DNA of 48,573 bases, from positions 1 to 48,573 of the forward strand of contig CACZPS010000131.1 of assembly GCA_902783125.1 (NCBI GenBank). Direction: 5' to 3'. Numbering within the stretch: position 1 is the stretch's first letter; each line of letters starts with the position of its first letter. Shown piece after piece: positions 7,439 to 17,700 of this stretch. The position numbers and the translations under genes are program-made. This stretch comes from an uncultured bacterium (GTDB lineage: Bacteria; Cyanobacteriota; Vampirovibrionia; Gastranaerophilales; Gastranaerophilaceae). The notes under the pieces are model-generated. The model did no database searches. It was given only the letters and a program-made list of their open reading frames with translations, and was not told the origin of the DNA.

Positions 7439-8512
7439 CTAATCGGACATTTTTGTTATAAATGACGGATTTTCTTTATAAGCCTCTTTTTCTAAAATAT
7501 TCTGTCTGTAATCGGACCAAGGGTTCAATGCACTAAAGAAATTGACTGATTTATAATTCAACATAGCCTTGTAATATTCATCAGCCTTTATTTCTTCTTC
7601 TGCTGATAATTTACCCCTTTTATCAATAACTTCCTGATAATGTTTAGAGTCAATAACAATCGGAATATCGTTATATGTAGCATCAGGATTATTCAATAAT
7701 GTATTCAATGCGGTTATATAATTTTTAAGATTAACTTCTACAGATCCGCCCATTAATTTAATTCTTGTGTCGTCATATTTGTTTCCGCTATTTTGGATAT
7801 CATCATATATTGCATTAAATGTTTCTTTTGCATTCATTTTTTCAATATTTCTTTTGATTTGAGTTAGTGTTACAAAATTAACCTTCTTTATTCCGTCAGT
7901 TGAACGTGCAACAGTTTCATACTGTTTTGCATGCACTAGTTCATGTTTGATTTTTTTATCAATGTTTTTGCTTAAAATAGGGTCATTGATTGTATTTTGG
8001 TTAAACTGAATTTTACCTGACATCGGATAATAAAATGCTTCGGCAATATTAGCATAAATCATTTTATCTGCCATTTTTGCATTTGTGTTGGTGTTAATTT
8101 CGTTAAAGGTTTGTGTTAATTTTTTATTATTTTCATCTGTTTTTGAATTAAAATATTTGCTCAAAGTTAAAGTCATAATTGAGCTGATACCTGCGGCTAT
8201 AGCAATATTTTTGAAAGATTTCCCAAAAGCTTTTTTCATTTGACCTTTTGGTGAGGTACAAGCCTTAAGGAGTTGTTCTAACCCATAAATATATCCAAGA
8301 TATAACGGGATTTGTGCTGTAAACATACCTATATTTCTTGATGCCCAATTCCCTTGTGTGTCAATCTCCTCTTGGACTTTCACACTGTTTATAAAGCTAT
8401 CGGTTAATGTTGTTTGATTATAACCGGCAGGCTTAGTGCTAATTTTAGACATAGTTTGTCTAAAATTAGACAGATTACTATATTTTTGTACATCTGAATT
8501 AACACTAACCAT
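7439..8512 (-). CDS. Membrane protein with HELVH zinc-protease-like motif
   Basis: A 357-residue protein of unrecognised family. Two hydrophobic stretches (about 61-82 and 102-116) suggest membrane attachment. The central KHELVHAKQYE gives His190, Glu191 and His194, the HExxH zinc and catalytic arrangement of zincins. ILEKEAYKE near the C-terminus (Glu341/Glu343) offers a candidate third ligand, as in HExxH proteins that end with an E-x-EAY segment. The N-terminus is Ser/Asn/Gln-rich and polar, without a signal peptide. No convincing ribosome binding site precedes the ATG, so the start is uncertain. An ATG 20 codons later is the alternative. A protease role is inferred from the motif only. 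Confidence 0.7.
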   Translation of the reverse strand: MVSVNSDVQKYSNLSNFRQTMSKISTKPAGYNQTTLTDSFINSVKVQEEIDTQGNWASRNIGMFTAQIPLYLGYIYGLEQLLKACTSPKGQMKKAFGKSFKNIAIAAGISSIMTLTLSKYFNSKTDENNKKLTQTFNEINTNTNAKMADKMIYANIAEAFYYPMSGKIQFNQNTINDPILSKNIDKKIKHELVHAKQYETVARSTDGIKKVNFVTLTQIKRNIEKMNAKETFNAIYDDIQNSGNKYDDTRIKLMGGSVEVNLKNYITALNTLLNNPDATYNDIPIVIDSKHYQEVIDKRGKLSAEEEIKADEYYKAMLNYKSVNFFSALNPWSDYRQNILEKEAYKENPSFITKMSD

Positions 8513-8910
8513 ATCTATATAAAAACATATTGCTAAAAATAATTGATTAAATTATAAATAATTGTAACTATTTAGTTAATCGGTGGGTACGTTACGCTTT
8601 ACCTACCAATGTATCTATGTTCTGATTAATGACAATATAAAATAAGGTACGATTAATTTCTTACCTTATTCGGTTATACAACATTTAACATATTATTGCG
8701 GTGAGTCCGGATGACAGCACCTTACTTGCTAAAAAAGTAAATAGTAATTACAATAATAATAAAATTTGAAACAGGCAGCTGAAGGAGTAAATGTAATTTA
8801 AGTGAATAGTGAGTTGTTGTTTTGGACTTAATAAAGTTACTTTGGTGCAAAAAATTGTGTTTTACTGCTATTTTTATCATATAATATTAAATATAAGATA
8901 GGAGAAAGAT
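8513..8910. other. Intergenic region with two or three hairpins upstream of leuD
   Basis: No gene is supported. A REP-type hairpin pairs GGTGGGTA (8582-8589) with TACCTACC (8600-8607), with one G-T pair. A second pairs AATAAGGTA (8641-8649) with TACCTTATT (8662-8670), perfect over nine bases. A third small one has GGTG (8700-8703) with CACC (8718-8721) around GTC/GAC. A good ribosome binding site (AAGGAG, 8782-8787) precedes only an ATG-TAA start-stop at 8791-8796. None matches a riboswitch class I know. Confidence 0.5.
8855..8885 (+). promoter_or_regulatory. Possible leuD promoter
   Basis: TATAAT at 8880-8885 lies 25 bases before the ATG. The best -35 candidate is TTGTGT (8855-8860) at a long 19-base spacing, so only the -10 is convincing. 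Confidence 0.4.
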
Positions 8911-9402
8911 ATGAAAGGTACAGCATTCAAATTTGGCGATAATATTTCCACAGATCATATAGCTCCCGGTCGTTTGTTTCATTTGCGCTCTGATTTAAAA
9001 GAGTTTTCAAAACACGTGTTGGAAGATGCTGATGAAACATTTGCATCACGAATGAAACAGGGTGATTTTGTAGTTGCCGGTAACAATTTTGGACTTGGTT
9101 CTTCAAGAGAACATGCTCCTCAAATAATTAAAATTGCGGGGGTGGGTGCTGTATTGGCAAAATCTTTTGCAAGAATATTTTATAGAAATGCTATTAATAT
9201 TGGTCTGCTTGCTATCGAATGTGATACTGATGGTATTGATGCCGGTGATGAACTTGATTTGGATATAGAAAAAGGAGTTATTAATAATTTAACTAAATGT
9301 TCTGTTATAGAAATCGAACCTTTACCTCCGGTTATGATTAAACTTCTCCAAGATGGCGGGCTTGTTGAGCATATTAAAAAGAACGGCGATTTTAAATTGT
9401 AA
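8911..9402 (+). CDS. leuD: 3-isopropylmalate dehydratase small subunit (LeuD type)
   Basis: Small (swivelling, aconitase C-terminal-like) subunit of a two-subunit hydro-lyase. The reaction expected is 2- to 3-isopropylmalate isomerisation in leucine synthesis, with a [4Fe-4S] large subunit LeuC. The 163-residue length matches the short LeuD/homoaconitase small-subunit class. Motifs: STDHIAPGR (13-21), the conserved GSSREHAP (63-70) and FYRNAINIG (90-98). The LFHLRSD loop after the first motif carries an Arg, as expected for isopropylmalate recognition, but related substrates (citramalate, homoaconitate) cannot be excluded. AGGAG six bases before the ATG sets the start. No LeuC lies nearby, so the partner must be elsewhere. 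It converges with the next gene, 17 bases apart. Confidence 0.85.
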   Translation: MKGTAFKFGDNISTDHIAPGRLFHLRSDLKEFSKHVLEDADETFASRMKQGDFVVAGNNFGLGSSREHAPQIIKIAGVGAVLAKSFARIFYRNAINIGLLAIECDTDGIDAGDELDLDIEKGVINNLTKCSVIEIEPLPPVMIKLLQDGGLVEHIKKNGDFKL

Positions 9403-9419
9403 TATAGTGCACAGTTTTA

Positions 9420-9875
9420 TTAAGCAGCAGGGTCTATGTGCGGATGGATTCTTCTTTCCTCTGCTATTTTTTCAAGTTTATCAAGAGTTGTTGAGTTTTC
9501 TTTGAAGATGTTTTCGTAATTATTTGTATGTGAACTTATTCGGTATTCTATAGAATTGATATAATTTGCCCAATCTGAAGATATGGTTGAAGTATTGCCG
9601 TTTTGATATACATTAGGACCTCTGTACATTTGTTTTATGTAAATATTTGGGCGTTCATATTTTTTTAATTTTTTGCCTTTATTGAGCAGATGGTTAGGTT
9701 TTACATGATATGTCAATGCAACTCCAAGTCCTGCAAGAATACTTAAACCGCTAATTGCAGCGATTTGATTGTATCTTGTTTCTGTTAACGTATTGTCATG
9801 AGTATTAATGTTTTTATTTTTTGCCCCAAAACTATTGGTATTATTTATCTTATGAGTTATATTATTAATTTTCAT
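9420..9875 (-). CDS. Small single-helix membrane protein with N-terminal NSFGAK motif
   Basis: A 151-residue protein. The polar Asn-rich N-terminus contains NTNSFGAKNKN. One hydrophobic helix (about 38-57, with ISGLSILAGLGVAL) is followed by a basic, then polar domain rich in Asn and Tyr. AAGAAGG six bases before the ATG supports the start. I do not know the family. The short 'SFGAK' N-terminal tag on otherwise unrelated proteins is something I associate with gut Vampirovibrionia, though this is an impression and not a documented marker. It is transcribed towards leuD. Confidence 0.65.
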   Translation of the reverse strand: MKINNITHKINNTNSFGAKNKNINTHDNTLTETRYNQIAAISGLSILAGLGVALTYHVKPNHLLNKGKKLKKYERPNIYIKQMYRGPNVYQNGNTSTISSDWANYINSIEYRISSHTNNYENIFKENSTTLDKLEKIAEERRIHPHIDPAA

Positions 9876-10134
9876 TATTAACCTTCTTAAATCCTTTTCG
9901 TTTTATATAATGTTCTTAAAATAGAATTTTTTGCTAATTTTTATTTTAATATTTACAAATATTAATATTTTTATGTTATTTCGTGTTTGGAATGAGTTAT
10001 GTTAATTATTTCCTTTAAGTGTCTAAATGTTGCATTTTGTAACAGAATTTAGTTATTTTGTGTAATTATTAGCAAATAAATTTTTTATGGGGTTTTATTG
10101 CTTACCGGTGTGTTTATTTTATTTAGGAGTCGAT

Positions 10135-10617
10135 ATGAGTATTGTTTTATCAAGTTCAACCAAGTCCTTTGTAACTCCCTCAGATGTTAATGTTGGCGGA
10201 ATTCAATATAGCGGAGTTATGGATGTTTCTACTAAAAATATAATTGATGGTGACGGAAAACAAAAATCCGTTAGTAATATTGGCAGGAAAAATTCTCATC
10301 ATGTTTTATATATGGAAAATAACGAAGTTACAAGTGCAGTAGAATATTTTCATAAACCCCAAAAAATGATGTTAGGTAATAAGTTATATACTAATATAGT
10401 ATCTAAACGTACTGTCCCGAACAAATATGATACCTATGATATTTTTGCTCCTAATGGTCAATTTAAACAGATAAGAGTGCGTAAAAAGAACGGAGCGGTG
10501 CTTGATATAAGTGAATTAAAAACAAAGCTGTTTAAACGTAAGCTCAAACAACCGATTGAAAAAACAATGCAAATAGCCAAAAATATGTTGTTATCATTAG
10601 GTAAATATGGTTTGTAA
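10135..10617 (+). CDS. Hypothetical protein, unknown function
   Basis: A 160-residue protein without signal peptide or membrane helix. The N-terminal third is Ser/Gly/Asn-rich. A middle part contains NSHHVLYMENNEV and YFHKPQKMM. The C-terminus is strongly basic (RVRKKNG, KTKLFKRKLKQ) and ends in a short amphipathic helix. The frame is open 16 codons further upstream to an ATG at 10087. I start at 10135 because AGGAG (10125-10129) lies five bases before it and the upstream extension has no ribosome binding site. Family not recognised. It precedes ompH on the same strand, which has its own promoter. Confidence 0.65.
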   Translation: MSIVLSSSTKSFVTPSDVNVGGIQYSGVMDVSTKNIIDGDGKQKSVSNIGRKNSHHVLYMENNEVTSAVEYFHKPQKMMLGNKLYTNIVSKRTVPNKYDTYDIFAPNGQFKQIRVRKKNGAVLDISELKTKLFKRKLKQPIEKTMQIAKNMLLSLGKYGL

Positions 10618-10648
10618 TATATTATGATTTGACAGTGGTTACTTTTAC

Positions 10649-10677
10649 TTGATATTTTTTTTGTCTATATGTATAAT
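10649..10677 (+). promoter_or_regulatory. Near-consensus promoter of the OmpH/Skp gene
   Basis: TTGATA (10649-10654), a 17-base spacer and TATAAT (10672-10677). This is one of the two best sigma-70-type promoters in the window and predicts strong expression. A second TTGACA at 10629-10634 has no matching -10. Confidence 0.8.
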
Positions 10678-10732
10678 AATGTTAGATAAAAACTGTGTTA
10701 CATAGTGAGAGTATGTGGAAAGGATATTATTT

Positions 10733-11197
10733 ATGAAAAAAGAAATGAAAGTTTTATCTATTGCTGCATTAGCTTTAGGTTTAGGTTTTGGTATTAGCAA
10801 CGTGGCTACTACAGCTGCTCCTGCAAGTTCTATTGCAGTTGTTGATGTTGCGCAAGTTATCAACAATAACAGTCAAGTTAAGAAATTAAAAGAATCTCAA
10901 GAAAAGAAATCAGAAGCATTGAAAACATGGGTTGAAGCTGCAAGAGCTGATGTTGAAAAACAAAAAACCGATGCTCAAAAAGAATCTTTAACTCAAAAAT
11001 ATAATAAAGAATTACAAGCAAAAGTTGATTCTCAAAGAAAAGAATTGTATGAAGAATCTACTAAGATTGATGCTAAAATTGGTGCTGCAATTGCAAAGAA
11101 TGCTCAAGCTAACGGTTATTCAATCGTTTTGGTTAAAGGTGCGGTTCTTTATGGCGGTACTGATATTACTGAAGCTATTAAAAAGGTTACTAAGTAG
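10733..11197 (+). CDS. ompH: OmpH/Skp-family periplasmic chaperone
   Basis: Skp-type holdase that keeps unfolded outer-membrane and exported proteins soluble in the periplasm. The 154-residue protein has a signal peptide (basic MKKEMK, then an Ala/Leu/Gly core) with cleavage near TTAAPA. Next comes the family opening SIAVVDVAQVI, then a long charged coiled coil (about 50-120) forming the tentacles. A C-terminal return strand (ANGYSIVLVKGAVLYGG, then DITEAI) follows, as is typical of the family. A GTG at 10715 would add six residues, but AAAGGA eight bases before the ATG at 10733 favours the latter. It has its own strong promoter and terminator. It sits 508 bases upstream of the giant exported repeat protein on the same strand, which makes it a plausible helper for it. 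Confidence 0.9.
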   Translation: MKKEMKVLSIAALALGLGFGISNVATTAAPASSIAVVDVAQVINNNSQVKKLKESQEKKSEALKTWVEAARADVEKQKTDAQKESLTQKYNKELQAKVDSQRKELYEESTKIDAKIGAAIAKNAQANGYSIVLVKGAVLYGGTDITEAIKKVTK

Positions 11198-11218
11198 TCT
11201 TTTAACAGAATTTAACAG

Positions 11219-11245
11219 AAAAGCAGGGGCAAAACCCTGCTTTTT
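11219..11245 (+). terminator. Strong intrinsic terminator of ompH
   Basis: The stem AAAAGCAGGG (11219-11228) pairs perfectly with CCCTGCTTTT (11235-11244) around GCAAAA and runs into a T tract. It ends the ompH transcript, so the giant gene downstream needs its own promoter. Confidence 0.9.
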
Positions 11246-11461
11246 CTATATAAAATAAAAAGTGTAAGCCAGCTACTCCTCAAGTCCAACAAACATTCTT
11301 GTTTTTATATTCTAATAAATACTTAGATGCAACTAACTTACTCTTTTATATTAATCTCTTTTCATGCGTTTTTTATCGCTCTTTAGAATTATTTTTGCTA
11401 AGATATCTAAGACTAAAGTATTATTTTTTATTAAATAGGTGTTAGTTAATGAGGTGATATC

Positions 11462-11497
11462 ATGAAAAACTATAATAATATTTTTATATTTTTTTGA
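11462..11497 (+). CDS. Possible 11-residue leader peptide
   Basis: The frame MKNYNNIFIFF followed by TGA has a strong GAGGTGA site (11451-11457) four bases before the ATG. It begins like a signal peptide cut short. It lies upstream of the main giant-gene promoter, so it may be a relic start or a small leader. After the TGA the frame stays open for another 36 codons. Low confidence. Confidence 0.25.
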   Translation: MKNYNNIFIFF

Positions 11498-11549
11498 GTA
11501 GAGTTTTGTTTTAAACTACAATTTTTTATATTAATATTCTGTAACAGTA

Positions 11550-11578
11550 TTGAAAAAACATGGACAATACTTTATAAT
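11550..11578 (+). promoter_or_regulatory. Promoter of the giant gene
   Basis: TTGAAA (11550-11555), a 17-base spacer and TATAAT (11573-11578). A start near 11585 would give a 5' untranslated region of about 120 bases. Confidence 0.75.
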
Positions 11579-11640
11579 ATTATTAAGAGTATTATATATA
11601 TAGTTTGAGGACTAAAATTTAATTTATCTTATGTTTAGGA

Positions 11641-11674
11641 ACATATAATTTGCGGGACGCTGTAAATTATGTGT
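11641..11674 (+). promoter_or_regulatory. Hairpin in the 5' UTR of the giant gene
   Basis: ACATATAATTT (11641-11651) pairs with AAATTATGTGT (11664-11674), ten Watson-Crick pairs plus one G-U, around a 12-base loop GCGGGACGCTGT. It ends 31 bases before the ATG and has no T run, so it would stabilise the mRNA or modulate translation, not terminate it. Confidence 0.55.
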
Positions 11675-11705
11675 TTATAAGGTTTGTTGATTTTATTCGG
11701 AAAGT

Positions 11706-14700
11706 ATGAAAAATAAAACATATAAAACCTTAATTAAATATATTTTTGTGACCTTCCTTTTTACCGGTTTAGGTTTGGGCAACTTTGTCGGTGCTGAGCC
11801 AATAAACTTGCATTCAACTTTTACAGAAGGTGACGTGTCCATTCAAACTAATGATAGTACTCCTTTAACGTATTATTTTACTCCGGTTGAAGGTTCTATA
11901 TATTATGGTGTTTCATCTGTAGCAAATGCTTTAAAAGTAAGTGATACAGGTGATTTTGTGTATGTTGATACTTCAGTTGAGCCTCAAACAACAACTTATT
12001 ATACTCTTACTTATGGTTTAAATGATAGAATGGCTGAATCAGAAACGGGTTTTACATATTCTTTAGAGCAGAATCAGTTATATTTATCCAAAGCAGTTAT
12101 GCGAACAGTGAGTGGTGCAACATATAATATTTCGTCGTTAAGTCCGTCCAATTTAGGTATTATTCATGCCAATTCACAAAAACTTTTTGATGTGCTGAAT
12201 GATTCAAGATTGAACATAGTTAATATTAACATTACAGGCGGTAATGGTGTGGATGGTGTTATTAATGTTGCAGGCAGGGGGATATTATCAATATCGGGTT
12301 CTAAAGTTTCTAATAATAATGGCGTTGATAGTTATGGTGCAGTTGTGTCAGGCGGGACGTCTACCATAAGTGATTCTTCGTTTGAAAATAATAAGGCTAC
12401 CGGTGGTTCAGGTGGTGCCATATATAATACTAATTATCTTTCTGTTCAAAATAGTTCATTTACAAATAATACGGCGTCGCTCTACGGTGGGGCTATATAT
12501 AACCAAGGGAATAACGTTACATTATCAAATGTTACTTTTGAGGGTAATCAGGCATCTCAAGGTGGGGCTATATATAATACGGGGGTGATTAGACTTCAGG
12601 GTACAAATTATTTTAACTTATTATCTGATAGTATATATAATAACGGTTCCGATGCAATCATTCAAATAAGAAATGGTGTAACAACTTTAAATTCATCAGT
12701 AACAGGTACCGGTCAATTTACGGTTGATTCTTCTGCTGAATTAGTTCTTGGTGAAAACAGTTCGATTGATTCTTCGCAAGTCTTTACAATGTCAGGAACG
12801 CTTTCTATTTTAGCAGGAGATTTTATTTTTGGTTCTAATGATTCAATTACGGGAACAATAGAATTATCATCGGGGACGAGTTTTGATTATGGTAAGGATA
12901 CAACGATATCCGCATTAAAAGGTCAAGGCACTTTAAAGAACTCTGCGTCATCTGTTTATACTATTGCATCAGGTTCTGATATTTCAGACTTTGATGGAGA
13001 TTATTATCAAAATAATAGTGATGCATCATTAATTTTAAATCCGGGGTTATCTTTGTTTACCGGTGATAAGAGGATTGAAAAAGGTACTCTTAGTGTTACT
13101 TTGATAAACGAAGGATTAACTGGCGCATCTTCTAAGAATATTAATAATATTTATTTAGGTTCAGGTGCAAAGTTAAATATTGATACAACAAACGGTGGAA
13201 CTATAAACAGTAATATTTTTAAATTTACTTCATCAGATGCGGTTGTGACCTTTGGCGCAACAACTCCAAGCACAAGTTTTTCTAACGGACCGTTTTATTA
13301 TTTATCTGATATAAATTTTAATAGTGACACATCTGTGAATAGTCCATCAAATACTATTGCTATTGCTGATTCCAGAGTTCAATTAAATTCCGATACATAT
13401 AGTTTAAATAAGTATTATTTTGATAATGCGTATGTTAATTTACGTGATAATGAATATGAAACATATTCTTTTTCTCATTTGACTTCATCTTCAAATGGGG
13501 TGAAGTTGATTGTTGATATTGATTTAGGGAATCTTACAAATGATAAAATAACGATAAATGAGTCTGATAATTTAAACTTTTACTTATCGGATATTAATGT
13601 CTCAGGTGTTCCGACAAATAATCAAGATTATAATCTTGTTATTATAAGTGGCGCTGCTCTTGCTTCAGGTATCCAATGGGATGTCGCTCAAAGTATTCTT
13701 GATGACTATGAATTTAAAACTGAGTTAAAAAATATTGTATATACAGATGATGTTTTAGCAACGAGAAAGTTTGCTGCTTATAATAATACTGCACTAAGAC
13801 AAGCAGGTTTAACTTTGACTATTACCGAATTAACTGATCCGTTGATGGCAATTAATCAGGCAAGTTCATCTCAGGATAGTAAGTATTTAAACAGATATTT
13901 TATGTTTAGAAGGAATGGTGAGCAATATTCTCTCACTGATGATTTAGGGGTTACTGGTTCAGGAAATTTGTTTATCAATTATGCAAATTCTGCCGCACCA
14001 TATAATAATCTTATTATTTCAGGTGATGATGGTCGTGTCCGTCATTCAATGTTTGAAATTAATAATTCTGATACAAGTATAACTGCACATAATGTTACGT
14101 TTAGGGATGCAGCAGTTAACAGTAACGGTCTTGCATCAGTGTTTGATGTAAAGGCGGGGAGTGTAAGTTTAAATAATGTAATTTTTGATTCTAATTCCGG
14201 TTATGCGTTATCCGTTTCTAATAGCGGGGTCGCACGACTTAATAATGTTACCTTCAATGAAGGAAGTTTAATATATGGTAATGGTATTTATAATTCGGGT
14301 TCATTAACTATTGAGGCGTCAACTATTGCCTCAAATATTACAAATGCGGGCGGAACTCTTTCTTTTTCAGGAACGGCTAATTCGTATGTGAGTGATACAT
14401 CGTCATTGAATATTAGTGGTGGTATTGTTAATTTTAATAATGCTAATATGAGAATGGAAGGTTCAATATTGCAATCCGGTGGGGTTGTAAATATTAACTC
14501 GGGTATATTTAGTAAAACAGAAAATATTGATACAAATATAGAGAATACAGGTGGTACAACTTATATCAGAGGGGTCACTTTCGGAAACGGAAGTGTGATT
14601 ATTAATGCCGGTAATGGCTCTAAATCGAGTTCAGGTTTGATTTTGGGTGCGTTACAGCAATCCGGTAGTTTGCCGACGACGACAACATTAGTAGGCGGAA

Positions 14701-17700
14701 AATTAATAAATGAGAATAGGGGGGATAATGTCCCTTATACTATTGTTGTTGGAAAATTAATCCTTCAAGATGGAGTGTCTGTTGAGGATAATAAGGGTTA
14801 TTTTGTTCTTGAAGGGACACTTACTCCGACAGGAACTGCTTCTAATATTCAAATAGCTGAGGGTGCAAATTTCACTGTTTCAGGTAATGCCGTTATTGGC
14901 GGGGAACAGAATCAAATAAATTGGAGTATATACGGATTATTATCTTTAGGTACCAATAGCAGTAATAGTGGCTTAGTTTTAGGGCTTGGCGATAATTGGT
15001 CAGGACAAATAAATCTGGAGAATGGTGCTAATCTTGTGTTGGATAGTACATATCAAGTTGATGGCAGTTCAAATAGAGGAATTACCCTTGGAAGTTATTA
15101 TTTGACTTCAAGCAATAGTAATTCAACATTTACAAATAAAAATAATAATATTAATATATCAGGTAGTAATTCGGCTTATGCAGGTTTATATATTCAGGAG
15201 GGCGGTAGTTTAACATCCAGTTCGTCAAATATATTTAGCGGAAGCAAACAAATAAATATGACGGATTCTTCAAATTCTGCAACTGTTACAATTGATGATA
15301 CTACGTCCCTGTTTACATTTAATAATTTGCATTTGGGTTCTAATGTAAAAGCAACGGTGAAATCTGCGGGTGGAAGTTTAGTTAATGGTACGATGTATTT
15401 TGAAGGTTCTGATTCTAAGATGATATTTGAACCAACAGCGGCGAGTGTTACATATATCTTGAATCCTGTTACTTGGTCAACTGTTTCTTCTCAGAATGTA
15501 ACGTCACTTCTTAAGAATAGTTTAGTGTTTAATAACAGTTCATTGTCTGATGTCATATTAAGATTAAATGCGAATAGCAGCGGTGAGTATTTGTTTACGG
15601 GTCCAAAGTATGTTTTGAGAAATGTTATTATGAATTTGCAGGAGGCTGAAACTCCTGTATATGATACTTATACGTTTAATAATTTGTATGTTCATAAGGA
15701 TTCTAATAAGACTGAAAATGACCCTTCAAAATATAATCCTTCTTCCGGTGTTGTTTCACAACCAAAAATTGATGTAACAATTGATTTGGATGTAGCAGAA
15801 GGTAAGGCTGATAATATTGTAATAAACAACGGGTCAGGTTTAATAGATGATTCTGATGTGATAACAAGCGGCGGGGTCTTGAATATTAGCAATATTAAAT
15901 TTTATAATTATCAGGGTAAGACCAGTTCCGCAAGGGTTCTTATTTTAACCGCTCCGACAGCTACTGTCAGACTTTCCGTAGATAATGATGTTTGGAGTAA
16001 AATAAGTCAAAATGCTTTAAAACCTCAGGTTAATTGGAATGAGATTATTGCTACGGTTACACATAATGTTGTATCTGAAACAGCAGGTTCTTTAACAAGA
16101 TATTATATAACTTATGATTTTGGGCTTCCGGGTGATTTATTGGCAGCGTGGAATATAGAAACTTTTTCAACTCCTGATGATAAAACCTTTAGTTTTACAT
16201 CGTCAACTCAAAGAGAAGAATATGTTATATCAAACTCTGATGGTTTGGGGATAACTTCTCAGAATAAAAAAATTGTTGGTTTAAGTTCCGAAAAGAATAT
16301 TATCAATGCTCAGGGTGCTCATCCTATGTTTCAATTGACAAAAACTGATGTATCGGGTGTTTATGTTGATAAAGTGACATTAACAAATGCCTATTCCGAT
16401 AGAAGCGGTTCGGTAGCTTATATTGACAGTCCTTCGGCTACGTTTAGTGTAGAAAACTCAACAATATCACTGGCTAAGGCGGATTCATCATCGTCGGTAG
16501 ATGGTGGTGCAATTTATGTGAATAGAGGTAATTTATTCTTAACAAATTCTTCTGTTGAAAATAATGCGATATATTCATCTGACTTAGCAAGAGGCGGTGC
16601 AGTTTTCGTCGGAAAAGATTCTAATACGGTTGAAATAATAAATACGTCTTTTGCGGGTAACCATGCTACATCAACCGGTTCGTTTGCTTTAGGGGGGGCA
16701 ATTTATACCCAAAAAGATTTAACTATATATGCTAATGATGGTAAGACAGTTAGTTTTAGTGATAATTATACTGAAGGACAGGGGTCTACAAGGAATAATG
16801 CTATTTATGTTGAAACTTCAACTTCTTCAAATCCTACGTTGACTTTATCGGCATCAGACAGAGCTTCATTTAAGGTCGATGGTTCGATTGAAGGCGGTAC
16901 AATTGATTATGAGCAGGGTGCTGATAAAACATTTAATTTATTACTGAATGGTAACAGTAATACTAATTTTACATTATCTGATGTTATTGGAGCAGAAATA
17001 GGTTCATCCTCCCTTGTGACTTTTTCGACAGGCTCTAATCTTAAATATTCAAATATAAATATGAATGGCGGGATTTTAACGTTGTCAGGAACTGTAATAA
17101 CAGAGTCCGGTAATAAAAACTATGCTGTTAGTCTTCTAAACAGTACATCAGGAATATTTGATAGTATTACTTTACAAAATAACGCAGGCGGTGCTTTGAT
17201 GTTAAGAAGCGGGGCTTTTGTTGTATTGTCAGGCACAAATAATTTTAGCGGGAACAGTGTTACAGGTATAAATGCTTCAGGTGCGGCTATCAATGTTGTC
17301 ACTTCAAGTCTTACCGGAGTTACTCTGGGAACGTTTTCTAATAATAGTTTAAGCGCTACGGGTTATGCTGCAGGCGGTGCGTTGTATTTGTTGCAAATGC
17401 GTAATGAACCAACTATTTCCGCATCTTTTATAGGTAATAGTGCTGTGACTGATTCTGTTACTTCAAGAGCATTAGGTGGGGCAATTTATTCTGATTCTAA
17501 TTTTACTATTGCAACAAGAGCATCATCGAAAACGATTGATTTTCAAGGTAATTATGTTCAGGATAGTAACGGTAGAGTTAATAATGCTATTTTTATGGCA
17601 AACGGTTCAACACTTAAACTTAATGCTTCAACTTCAGGTTCGTATATAAATTTCTATGATACTATTGATGGCGGAAATGTTGATGCTAATTTGTCAACGG

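Larger units (their letters stand above)
11246..11705 (+). promoter_or_regulatory. 460-base leader region of the giant gene
   Basis: No full gene is present. In order it holds a weak promoter candidate (TTGCTA 11395-11400, TATTAT 11419-11424), an 11-codon frame with a good ribosome binding site (11462-11497), a near-consensus promoter (11550-11578) and a UTR hairpin (11641-11674). The ribosome binding site of the giant gene itself is weak (CGGAAAG, 11698-11704). Confidence 0.6.

Noticed and set aside
8698-8800. Possible riboswitch upstream of leuD (GGTGAGTCCGG string)
   Set aside because: It partly recalls the cobalamin core, but spacing and the B12 box do not fit. No known class matches.
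10087-10134. Upstream ATG for the hypothetical gene at 10135
   Set aside because: No ribosome binding site precedes 10087, while AGGAG lies five bases before 10135.
11641-11674. Possible c-di-GMP (GEMM-type) riboswitch because of a GGGACGC string
   Set aside because: The other hallmark strings (GGGCAAACC, AAAGCC and the second helix) are absent. Only a simple hairpin is supported.
12370-12588. Plus-strand frame of 72 codons overlapping the N-terminal GGAIYN triplet
   Set aside because: It is an out-of-frame reading of the 75-base repeat. The giant frame explains the sequence and its motifs.
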